Shown: positions 24,330-34,658 of the stretch, piece after piece
How the letters are laid out: every line of letters begins with the position of its first letter
Numbering within the stretch: the first letter of the stretch is position 1
Origin: Lyophyllum atratum
Lineage: Eukaryota > Basidiomycota > Agaricomycetes > Agaricales > Lyophyllaceae
Length of the DNA: 64,000 nt
NCBI GenBank assembly: GCA_014905825.1
Contig: JACGCN010000034.1
Location: 538,003-602,002 of the forward strand
Direction: 5' to 3'
Translations under genes and position numbers: made by a program
Notes under the pieces: model-generated
Database searches by the model: none
What the model was told of the DNA's origin: nothing
Seen by the model: only the letters and a program-made list of their open reading frames with translations

Positions 24330-25579
24330 CTATTCCTTGCTGTGTCCTGTTTGTTTTTTTTGTCGAAGAAAAGGAAAGTGTACAACGGCGTCGGTACTCA
24401 CGCACGCTCCTGTGTTGTTTAGACACTGTAAGTTTGGTGGCGTACTTGATGAGGGATCGTGATCCACAGTCTGGATATTCCCTTTGAAAATAAATGTTGA
24501 CGATACTTTGGCCCCACCGGAGCTTGCGAGATCATTGACTGTCATGGACATGTGCCCTGAAGCTACTGACTGACTCTCCTTGGCTAGATTTTTCAACTCG
24601 AAACCGCGATTTGTAGTCACGGGGATGATGAGTAGGTGATCACCAGATCCCTCATTCTGGTGAGTCTTCCGAGTGCGTCGGGTTGCGAATGGTTTGAATT
24701 TTAGCCTTTGGGCAGCGCTTCCCCATCGAATGCTGCATGTAGAACAAGGCAGACAGCGTCGGGTACCGTCGGGCAATCCAGTTTTGGGTGCCTTGCCTCA
24801 TGGACGCAAGGTACATCGCCAGCCGGTAACTCAGCTCGCGAACCCGGTGACCAAGAGGACCTCTCATCTCCCCTCACCTCCTCAGCTTCCGCGCACACTG
24901 ATTGACCCTGAGCCATATAACATTTCTGGAAGCCACCATGATCACTATGTATACTTAGACGTCGCAATACCTCCGCTATCTGTCGCTGTTCCTGCTTTTG
25001 GTCTAGTCTTTCAGGGCGCCTGATCGTAGCTTGCACGTCCAAGGTGCCATCGCTGCTTAGCATGTCGACTAGTCTTGTCGCCCTTTCCCCTCGGAATCTT
25101 CTAAATGCACTTATGACGCCCACCATGATGGGTCTTCAGGAAGATATCGTTACTCTGCGTTGGAAGCGCGCCCCCCCATTCAAATGCTAGGGCCAACCCA
25201 TACCTGAGAGTCAATCTGCTCATTTACACTCCACAAGCTGATCCACAGACTGCTCCAGAACCTGTCATCGGCTTCCCTATAATACGTCCAATGGATTGTT
25301 TTTCCTATTGCAATTCCCTCAGTTGCGCCCTGAATACATGCGACGGAACCTTGTCGCCGGAGCCTCAACTCAATCAAAGTCGGGGGCTGACAAATATCGT
25401 GGAACCTGGCGAGCCCGCTGTCTGGCAATCAACTTTTCAGGTTCGCGTGATGGCGGTGCCATTGTCGCCCGCAAAAGGACTAGTTTGCATAGACTCAGAG
25501 GAACATGGTCGGTTGGCAGGTTGTAGGCACAGCACCAGCGAAATTGGCCCTGGAACTTAAATCGTCGCTTCACCATCAT
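24330..25579 (-). CDS. Tentative unknown gene
   Basis: Not recognised. Several minus-strand frames look like protein and are bounded by plausible splice sites. One near 25185-25385 reads PPTLIELRLRRQGSV and SSLWISLWSVNEQIDSQ. One near 25027-25126 reads RFRGERATRLVDMLSSDG. One near 24740-24865 reads RVRELSYRLAMYLASMRQ and WIARRYPTLSALFY. The last, 24400-24640, reads IPVTTNRGFELKNLAKES and SSGGAKVSSTFIFKG. These could be exons of a single protein, but I could not join them all in frame. The coordinates are an envelope, not a model. The 3' end would nearly touch SmB. Confidence 0.35.
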
Positions 25580-28500
25580 CAGCTACTTATCGACGATGAC
25601 AACCTCAAAGGTTTGTTTCCTATATGTTATATTTGATCTTGATCTTGCCCCTTTACTATTATTGGCTCACGCGCTGATGGTGCGCACAGGTCCCAGTCAA
25701 AATTTGACTGAATGTGCTTAGAGGGACCTGAATTTTGGCAGAGAGGAGTGGATGACCTCACAGCTAGTCAACGTAGGTCAACGTCGGTCGCTACGTACGT
25801 ATTTTGATTCCATTGGAATATTGCCTAATATTGCTCCGACTCTGCCGGGACCCAGGTGATCTGTTTACTATGTTTACTAATATGGTAACTACCTCCGCTA
25901 CATTTGTAACTAAGGACGATCGTGAGATTCGCCTCGGTAGACCTACGTCTTAAGGATAAGAGAAAATGCAAGTTGTCCATCGAAGACCTGTATAAGAGCT
26001 CGACCAGTAATAAAGCCCATTCCCACTACCCAATACGAACATTCACGTGATCCGTCCACGTATCGTGCCACTGGCGCGCGATGTGAGCACTGGCGAAGGA
26101 GCGCGAGGCCTTTTCCGGGAGTGTAGCACTTATCTTTGAAAGTGAGTCTATCTCGTTTCCATCCCATGTATATTGCGTGTTCTCACGCATAATGGAGTCA
26201 GTTTTGTGTGTGAACGCGATCGATCGAGTCGTCGGCAAATTCGACCACGACATTCAATCTACCATAACCAGGTGCGCAGTCGACTTGTTTGATTTTCTCT
26301 CTCCTCGCGTGAGGACTGAGCTCTGACTGGACTCCGCGAAACAGGTGTCGTACGATCGCGTCATGGCCGTATTATCATCACGGGCCTTTCCTCGGAAGCG
26401 ACTGTCTGTTTCATTACCACTGCTGCGCACTGGCAGCCTCCGAACTACCAAGTGCGTAATCAGCGTCCATTCACCCCTTCATATCCCGGCTGTCAGATAG
26501 CGGTATTATCCGGAGATACAATGTACCATACAATGTACTGGCAGCCTTGAACATAATTATTCTATGCTATTCCGATATGCGTGGCTCAAGGAACACTAGT
26601 GCGAGTCCAGAAGCAGGCTCTTATTTTATGCCCATGCCAAATAAGCTTCCGGGTCAGGTCGTGTCCTCACGGCCTGAAGCATATTCGACATACCTTGGAA
26701 ATATTGGTCCGATGAGCGCTCTCGTACCATGCGCAGCCGAGCTCGCGCCCACGGTCCTCCAAGCTCAATCAACATCCAAGGTGTCCGTCTTCGGCTCCCA
26801 TTATAGGTGATCCCTCCATCTCTCAGCTCCTTGGAGGCACCGGGGTAAATAGACCGCGGGAGCACGTCTTGCACTACGCTACTCTCGATCAACATCATCT
26901 CTGTCGATCGTGATGATTGAACCTGCGAGGACTACATAGCATTCGGCGACGATGCATGCTGTAAGTCCAACTGATCCCAGGAAGAAGGAATAAAACACGG
27001 AAGGCAAGTTACTAGGCACGCAATCGCCGCCACCGCCATGCAGACTCTGGCAGTCCCAGCATCAGAACTCATGAGTATACTATGTATGCCATGGTGGGCG
27101 CTTAGATGCGCGTGTGGCACCGAAATTTGGCTCATTGCATACAAGTACAGGTTGACGGGGCGGACCCGGGTCGGTCGGTGCTTCGAGGGTGAGGTCCAGG
27201 TCTTCCATTACAGGGATACATATACGGTATGTGTGCCTCTCTTTGTACTGGTGTCGCTGCAGGGTATAGGGTGCTTGCAGGGCGCAGGGTGTGCGGTGTA
27301 TACAGATAGATAGATATCATCGTACAACGATCTTTTTTTGTGTTTGTGGTGGTTGGATCGATGGGAGAAGGGCAGCTGCATATCGATGTAAGTAAGTACG
27401 TTACGAGGAAGATGTGTACCGGGACATTTGGGAGCGCTGCCATCCCGAATGCGAGACACTGCGGTGCAGGAGGGGTCGGGCCCGACGCGCTGGTGCTCTC
27501 GTACAACTTGCCCAAGAAAAGCTTCTCCGAATTCTGGATGCACCAACCATAATTCTGCTTTGTATGTATGTACTACTCTATGTAACAGGTTTTCTATTAT
27601 GTAGCAGGTGGTTCGCGCGATATCCTTCCCGCGAAGCACAGTTGCCCCGCGACCAGATACGTTGGAACGTCGACGGTTCCAGATGCCTGGCAAGGGATCC
27701 GTATCTGTCTCTACCACCCCCCTCTCTGGTGCTTCTTTGCATTGTTTTTTTTTGCTCCCCTCTGCATGAGGGCTTGCAGGAAGACGAGAAGCACGAGAAG
27801 CGAGACGAGAAAGGCAGGTGCGACCCAGAGCTTCCGCAGAAGGGTTTGGATTTGATCATTGTGAGTGGCTGGCCGTTTGGGCTGCAGACCCAAAGTGGAC
27901 GGCTTGGTTGGGTCATGTGGGGGGTCTTTTGGGCAGGAAGTTTCGCTGACGAGGGGGCTTTTAGGTAAGGGGTGTGGTCACGTCAAGGTAAGGCGCAAGA
28001 AGGGAAGGAAGGCAGGTAGATCCACCTGGGGGTCCGCGTCATGGTTGAAGCGTGGGTGGTTCTTGGGGCTGGGCTGCTCCCAGGGTAGAGAGGAGGAGCC
28101 AAGAGTGGGGTGGATTTTTTAGACTCAGGACTCAGGGCGGACTGCAGGGAGTGGGAACACGATATGCATTTCGATGCGATGCGCGGCAGGGGAAGTTTTA
28201 CAAATGAGTACAGGGCAGTAGCGTACAGGGAACCGGTGTCTAGAGTGGTATGCGCGAAATAAAAAGTGAGTGTATGTGTGTCAGTTGAACCCAAGTGACG
28301 GGTAGGGATGGATGTCCGTAGTAGGGTAGGGGAATGGAGTGGGATGCACAAGGTGATTTTTGTGAGTGGGGTGGGGTGGGAGACAAGGTAGGAAAGGGGG
28401 GAATGAAGGTGGAGAGACATGCCAAAAAGAGTAATGGGAGGTCATGGTGTGCTGCCGAAGCAGGGGAATCGATAGTCCGAGTGGTATGTGAGGGGGGTGG

Positions 28501-28638
28501 TCATAATAAAGCCTTTTTATTTCGTTCGGGCAATATGAAGGTGTGGCGTGAATCCATCGGGTAGGATGTCAATGCGCGAACGAAGACGGCTAGAGAGAGC
28601 AAGAGATCTATGGTGCGAGGCTAAATAAATTGAGGGGC
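25580..28638. other. Gene-poor block, 3 kb
   Basis: No family could be assigned. Short frames occur on both strands (for example minus 26026-26253 and minus 27208-27717) but lack conserved motifs or coherent splicing. Between about 27950 and 28450 the plus strand is strongly G-rich, so the minus strand is C/T-rich. This may be the 3' region of the ECL1-type gene. No terminal repeats or transposase remnants were noticed. Confidence 0.4.
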
Positions 28639-29550
28639 TTATTTGCGGGATAGTTTACGGCCGCGGGCTCTAGAGTGGTCGAGACCGGTGGTGGACAACT
28701 TCCACGTCGGTGCTGCGTCGTCGAAAGAAGAGTAGGAGATGTCGAGCGCGGGCGAAGGCCGTGTGTGTGCGACGACAGTGAATTTCTGAGGCTCGCCTTG
28801 CCTCGCCGTGAGGGGGGTAATTTGATGCTTGAGATGAGAGGGCGAGGAGGGGGAAGCGATAACCGGAAAAGTTGGGGCGACCCATGAGCGGACGTGGGTG
28901 GTTATGGCGCAAAGAATGGAGGGTTTCGGGCGTGTGGAGGCTATTGGCATGGCCAGCGTGGACGCGGGAGTGGCGAGCGACGAGTCGGTGGCGCCTGAAA
29001 GAAGCGAAGTCTTGCCCATGCTCTCTGCGTCGAGAGACAGGCGGCTGGGAAAAGCAGAGTACTGCTGGGTGAGAATGGGCCGCGTGGGGGGAGGGACGAC
29101 GGGTCGAGGGGTGCTGATAGAGAGGGCTGGTGGTGCGGGGCGCTGATTTGGTCGCAAGAGTTTTGGAAGGCGACTAGTGGAGGCTGAAGGAGAGGGCGTC
29201 TTTGAGCAGGAACGGGAGGAGCTGGCGGTAGAAGAGGCGCAGGGGCTGGATGGAGGGATCTCGGCTGCCCAAGCGAGAATGCCTGCGGAGCCATTTCCTG
29301 TCCACTGGGCGTGTGGCTGGACATCGTCGACCTGGTGATAGATGATTTCTTCGTCGAATTCGTCGTCGTCAGAGTAGATCTCGGACGGGGACTCGTAGTT
29401 GTATCTGGAGGGGCCAGATTTATCCTGGCAGTCGACGGAGCAGTAGGGAGTAGGGCCATCCTGAGCGGGGGTGAGGGGGCGGGGAGGGGAATAAACTAGT
29501 AAGGTACTCACGAAATGGCAGTCGCAGGTCAAGCACCAGTTAGTGTCCAT
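28639..29550 (-). CDS. ECL1/2/3-type zinc-binding protein
   Basis: Small regulatory protein of the Ecl1 family, whose yeast members extend chronological lifespan and respond to starvation. The ATG at 29550 gives MDTNWCLTCDCHF. An intron with GTGAGT and CTCAG ends follows, and the next exon reads DGPTPYCSVDCQDKSG. Together they make the CxxC...YCSxxC zinc site that defines the family. The rest is an acidic patch (IYSDDDEFDEEI), then a long Ser/Pro-rich disordered region. A basic end (RARGRKLSRK) could be a nuclear signal. At about 286 residues it is longer than yeast Ecl1, as usual for basidiomycetes. One frame is clearly preferred; overlapping frames are shadows. Confidence 0.75.
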   Translation of the reverse strand: MDTNWCLTCDCHFVSTLLVYSPPRPLTPAQDGPTPYCSVDCQDKSGPSRYNYESPSEIYSDDDEFDEEIIYHQVDDVQPHAQWTGNGSAGILAWAAEIPPSSPCASSTASSSRSCSKTPSPSASTSRLPKLLRPNQRPAPPALSISTPRPVVPPPTRPILTQQYSAFPSRLSLDAESMGKTSLLSGATDSSLATPASTLAMPIASTRPKPSILCAITTHVRSWVAPTFPVIASPSSPSHLKHQITPLTARQGEPQKFTVVAHTRPSPALDISYSSFDDAAPTWKLSTTGLDHSRARGRKLSRK

Positions 29551-32500
29551 GTTAGTTGGGGGGGGAGAGCAGAGAAGTGGAGGGCAAACGATAGAGTTCT
29601 TATAATACGCCTGCCCCGTTTGGGCGAGATTGCATCGGCGATGTGAATCGGGTTAATAAGTGCGGAGACTGAAATAATATATGTGAGCGAAAGAGGTTGT
29701 GCACCCGCGCATCTCGGTGCCTCCCTGTCCCCGCAGACCCGCCCGACAGTCCTCCAGCCCTCTCTGGGCTCGTGTTCCGGTGGCGTCCACAGGGATGCTC
29801 TCTCTCCTCTCATTCCTGCCCCTGCCCAACTCAGCCCAAGTCTGCGTCCATCTTTCTATCTGTCGTGATACCCGTCGCCTAGCACAGGCTTCTTCTCTCC
29901 ATCCCACCATTGTATTCTCTCACCGTGCGAAGTGCCACAAACCCAGTTGTCCCCCGCCCCCTTCGTTGCCAACGCTCAATCCGTCCATCATGTGCCCGCT
30001 CTCCCTCCTCGTCATTCGTGATATGTACTCGTATAGACTCTCCTCACCCGCGATACTCGTATAGGCTCTCCCCACCCAACGAACTGGCGGTCAATACGTG
30101 TCATCCTGTCACCCCGCCAGAAAAGGCATCCATCAGCAGCAACCACGCCCAAATTCGGACTCCTTCTTTTTCTCTCATCTTCAGATCGGCTGCCCGACAA
30201 TCCTTCCAGAATCTAGAACAAACGCTTTTGTGCCAATCTGCCATCCGTGGCTTTCTCCCTCGTCCTTGTCCTAGCCTGCTTCCTCACCCCCGTGGCATAC
30301 ATCTCCTCGCTCAGAAGCTTCCCGCCCGCTACCACCATTGTCCATATACTACTACCTGTCCATCCTCTGTTTGATCTGTCGTCGTCAACACTCTTCCTGT
30401 TGATCGTCAGACACCCTAAGAATGGCCTGTACCCCAGATCTTTTCCGTGGACCCTTCCTGGCGCCCATATACCAAACTAAGAAACTAACAGCGCAGTAAT
30501 TCCCTTGATCCCTCCTGTGCACTGAAATCCTGTTCTCTACCGGCCCACGCCGTTGCTGATCCCATAGCGATCTTTCTACCCTACTCCTATACCGCTGTTT
30601 AATTTTTTAGAGAGCATGTAAATTAAATTCCCTATTTGACTCGGGCCCCACTGAACGTTTTCCTGTACGACCAGCAAAACGGCGCGATGTGATCCATCCT
30701 ATTTGACCGATCAAAACCTACCACGCAAAACGTGGCCTCCCCTCTACGGTGTGGGGCCGAGTGGACTTGTCGTAACAATTCAGGCAACCTCAATGCTGTC
30801 CCCGTTTCGCTATGGGGCGCCATTACTACACGAGTACACGGACTGCCAGGACTCGATGCAGCGTCCAGGCCCTCAGGTGTAGTTACCTGTCACCCGCGGC
30901 CCATCTCACGCAAAAATAAACATGGGCGCCTCCTATACGAAACCGGACAGCGCACTTCCGCTACAAGGGGCCAGGTGGAAGCGAGCGGGACACGCCTACG
31001 AGCTGCCGATAGTCCTGCGAGCGTTCTGATAAATACTTTGAGGCTAATGCTGACATGCTGACATACGAGGTGAGAACCATCAACTGCGTCATCGAATTCC
31101 ACGGACGACATATGGCATCGAAGCGCGATGCAAGATGGAAAGTTTGACACTTCCATCCACTCGGCCATCCTTGCACGCGGATTTCCGGAGAAGTGGGGAG
31201 TGCTGTGGCGTCTTCGTCTCCGGTTTTGTTGTATCACTATATACTGATATGTTGGTAGAAGGGAAGCAACTGATTGCTGTTGGGAAACGAGCAAGGAACA
31301 CGGGTAGATTTAGTGCGAGGTCGGTGACAGATTGTCGTGCTTCGGTATGCCAAAGTAACAGTTGCTGCTGCTGCTGATCTGGATCTCATGTCACACCGGA
31401 GACTGGAATTGCCTGACGGAGGGATATCTTAATCATTGGGGTGCGAGCGTTCCCAGTGTGTTTACGGCATAGGAGGGAAATGAATGTTATTGGTATGATA
31501 CGACTCGATACATGAATGCGAATCCCGCGATAGGAAGGCGCGGTGTATCGATAGCGAGAATAGACTAGCGATGGCACAGTCCTAATTACCGCCCAATGCG
31601 ACGCTCCACCTGCACGCCTACGTGGCCAGGCATGGAGACACACCTCATTCCGGGCACAGTAATATGATCTGCCCGAGACTGAGCCTCGAGCAGCAGTGAT
31701 CGGGCGGCGGCACTATCAGCGATCACCATCCAGGCGTGTCGTGATGCCGGCCATCTTCGAGTTTCGGGGTGCACGACGGACATATGCAGATGTCCACACC
31801 ACCCCATAAGTCGCCTCGTACAGGGTCCTCTGCTCCGGGTGCCGGCGGCATGGCAGCTCCTGAAGTATGCCTAGAAAGATATGTACCCTCGGGGAAGGAA
31901 GCATCGGTGCTGATAGTGCATCGCCGTCGTAAACCCCGAAAAACGCAGCACCCGGCGTAGGCCCTCCTCGCAGGTGTAGGTACTCCCAGGTTCTTAGTGG
32001 CACATTAGCTCCTGAGTACATCATGCCATAAGCTGCCGGCAGGAAAACCTTCGAACCCCCAGGTCAAAAGTATATGTTTCTGGCATCAGATCCAGAACCA
32101 GCCGGTGAGTGGAACCGCGAGAGTGTATCCGTGCGGGCGGTTGACTGATGATGCGACTGATGATGATTCATGATCCTCGACCGTGGTCTTTGCAGCTTGG
32201 CGTGCTATTATTGAGACATTCACCCCACGCGCGGAGGCTTCTTTTTTTCTTCCGATCGGGTTCCTTGTCGTATTCCAGGCGGAGTGTACCATTGGTCGGC
32301 GGCGGCGGCGGCGTAGATATGGTTCTGGTTCTACAAGTTGACGTGATACTTGGACGTGGGCCCTGCATGTGTATGACTCGAGCCCGTTTCCACACCAGAG
32401 ATGAGGATTCACGGAAAAGTCACTGGCGCCGTGATCCAAGAGTGAATCGTCCTAGCGTTCTGAGCATTAGAGGTACTTTACCTGGATTGGGTGCACTGTG

Positions 32501-33295
32501 TGGGTCAGTGGGAACCATCATGATGACTGAAGCAGCACGCATGGACCCACGGTTGACTTGGCTCTTGCTTCTTTCTTGTTGTCCGTGGGACAGACACAGA
32601 AACAGACACCAGTGGGACATACGTCGCGAGATAAGAACCTCGTCGCGTATCCCGTAACCTGGAATCAGACTCACGTTCGCGGCAAGCGAAGGGAGGGAAC
32701 CTGCACTTTTCACAACGATTATTGTACGCGCAGAATGACTCGTACCATGTCAAAATGACAGAAGAGCAACAGGACAACGTGAGTGATTGATGGACTTGGC
32801 CGCGCTTCGAGTCGGACGTCGGAGTCGTGGCGGATAAGCGAGAGGACGGATTGCCGGAGAGGGTTGCATCGAATAACGGCATATGCCATGGCCAGTCCCT
32901 GTACGAACGTCGATGTCGCAAAAAAAGAAATGAGCAGAACGAGAGGTTTCGACTGTGGAATCCGTCGTGGATCGTCGCGGGACGCACCCGATTGAGAGGT
33001 AACCATTCAATTTGTAAATGAAGGTCATTACTTCCCGTAGTCTATGGACTTTCTGATCGTTTTCTGTGGAGATGTTTTTTCTGGAGCATCCGCTGCCCTT
33101 TTAGGGTCTTTCGCATCAGAAAGGAACGATCGGTGATCGACTGGATATCACCGGACCCTCGGGCTTCTTCTGGGTCGCCGGCGCCTAGAGCACCAAGGGG
33201 CTCGGCCACGATTTTCTTCATTAAGTAGAAAGATCTTGTGGTAATTGCATTCCCTTAGTGTACTTCAAGAATCAAGGGTGTTTCGTATACAAATC
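29551..33295. other. Gene-poor block, 3.7 kb
   Basis: Nothing could be assigned. The plus strand is C/T-rich at about 29740-30330, resembling an untranslated leader or promoter. A minus-strand frame at 31716-32024 (MMYSGANVPLRTWEYLHLRG) reads like protein but I found no partners. Small triplet tracts occur: CTG near 31365 and CGG near 32300. No transposon ends were seen. Confidence 0.4.
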
Positions 33296-34071
33296 TCATT
33301 GATCTTTCTTCTCAATCGGAGTAGCCTTCCTACGCTCTTCCTCTTCCAATTTACCCAGTGCCTTGACCTCCGCCCGCCGCGCATATTCTTGACCCGCCTG
33401 CGCAGTGTAAGCAAAGATTCGAAATGACCCGTGGCACATTGCAGACGTACCTGCAAAACCAGGATAGCTCCCAGCAGAACCATGACTATCACGTTCCCTG
33501 CCGAGAGTACACGTATTGCCTGCACCCTGTCTTCCTCGGCGTCCTGGGTATTTTCCACAGCCTCCAGTGGTGTTACGATAGCTTGCAGGGCCGGTATCGT
33601 CACAGTGATGTAAACCGCGATGCTGAACACATATGCGCCTAGGATATAGATGCATCAGATACACTAGACAGCGGGGTATAGAGAAGACCAGACCTAGACA
33701 CGAGCCGTCAAAAAACATCGCGCTATCGTCCCATTTGTGCAGCTTCGATAATAGTCCAACAAGGCCCACTCCAATCATGCCGTGCAGAAGCGCCTTGCAA
33801 CCGTCAGCACAACTCCGCGCTTTCGACAGCCACGAGGCATACCTTAATAGCTGGCGGGGCATTGAAGAAGGTGGCATAGAATTGGAATCCGTCAGAGACC
33901 ACATCGTTCGTCAGTTGGCCCCATAGTATCCGGTGGTCTATGTTGAAGCAGATGAACAAGACGCCTGGAAACCGCCAGCACGTCAGTTGGGCTCGTGCTA
34001 ATGCTCTGCCATGTTTACTAACCCAGGAAGAAAGAAACTGGAGCAAGAACCGCAGCTTGCTTAAAGCCCAT
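33296..34071 (-). CDS. SHR3: SHR3/Psh3 amino-acid permease chaperone
   Basis: ER membrane chaperone that lets amino-acid permeases fold and leave the ER. Five exons join in frame: MGFKQAAVLAPVSFFLG-VLFICFNIDHRILWG, then FQFYATFFNAPPAIK, ALLHGMIGVGLVGLLSKL, AYVFSIAVYITVTIPALQ, and a cytosolic tail AGQEYARRAEVKALGKLEEE ending KKDQ. Four membrane segments and a charged tail match the family. The pattern resembles S. pombe Psh3. Introns end in ..CAG or ..TAG before GCG/GC. The start at 34071 lies only 126 bp from the end of the transposon at 34197, so its upstream region is now largely the element. Confidence 0.88.
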
Positions 34072-34194
34072 GGTTCTGGGGGTGTGGTAGTTGATACCTG
34101 ACACGCGTTACCCCGGTTGCTTGGCATTTCGAAAATTTTGATCATGACGCGTTCGGCTTGGCATACCTTGTATGGCGATTTCGAAACATACATA

Positions 34195-34196
34195 TA
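34195..34196. repeat. TA target-site duplication, left
   Basis: TA immediately outside the left terminal repeat. It is matched by TA at 37791-37792 on the right, as expected for Tc1/mariner-type insertion. Confidence 0.85.
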
Positions 34197-34227
34197 CAGT
34201 GTTTTGCATGTGAGATTGCAGCCATCA
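34197..34227 (+). repeat. Left terminal inverted repeat (31 bp)
   Basis: Begins CAGTGTTTTGCATGTGAG. It matches the reverse complement of 37760-37790 at 30 of 31 positions: the first 25 are identical and position 26 differs. Confidence 0.92.
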
Positions 34228-34298
34228 TTCTCGCAAAATGATCACGAGGTCAGGTGAGGTGACCCATCACAGCAATCCCACGCCATCTCACGCTCGTT

Positions 34299-34308
34299 TG
34301 CAATCTCA
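34299..34308 (-). repeat. Subterminal inverted copy of the TIR core
   Basis: TGCAATCTCA here is the reverse complement of TGAGATTGCA at 34211-34220 inside the left terminal repeat. It may be a second transposase-binding site, or chance given its 10-bp length. Confidence 0.4.
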
Positions 34309-34658
34309 TCGATGAGCACGATCCTCGAGCTTTTGCTTTTTTCTTGACTTCTTGCTCCGCTGCGTTTCAGTCTTCATTTCAAGGATACATCCGACACTAG
34401 TCCCTCGGGCGGAACTTTGGGGCCTTGCAACCATCATGGTTGGCAAAGGGTGAGCTTTGTCCTGCAATTTCGCCACCAATATGTCTCTGATCATCGGGGC
34501 GGCATATTCTAGATACATTCAGTAGACTAGGCACATGTATATGAGGTTTCCATTCCAATGTGAAGGGTCATGGTGCCAGATTGACACCGGCCGATGATAC
34601 AATGCCGTGAAACAGTTATATTCAGGACGATTTTTCGAGGCATTTTTCAAGTTCGAAA

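Noticed and set aside
24330..25579. CENP-N/Chl4 or Mediator subunit identity for the unknown gene
   Set aside because: No motif of those families matched on close reading, so the gene is left unnamed.
27208..28440. Overlapping frames on both strands as coding genes
   Set aside because: Open frames here follow G-rich or C/T-rich composition. They lack conserved motifs and proper splice sites.
34306..34518. Minus-strand 70-codon frame near the left end of the transposon as a third gene
   Set aside because: No conserved pattern or splice partners. It is basic and low in complexity, and lies where the accessory gene's promoter is expected.
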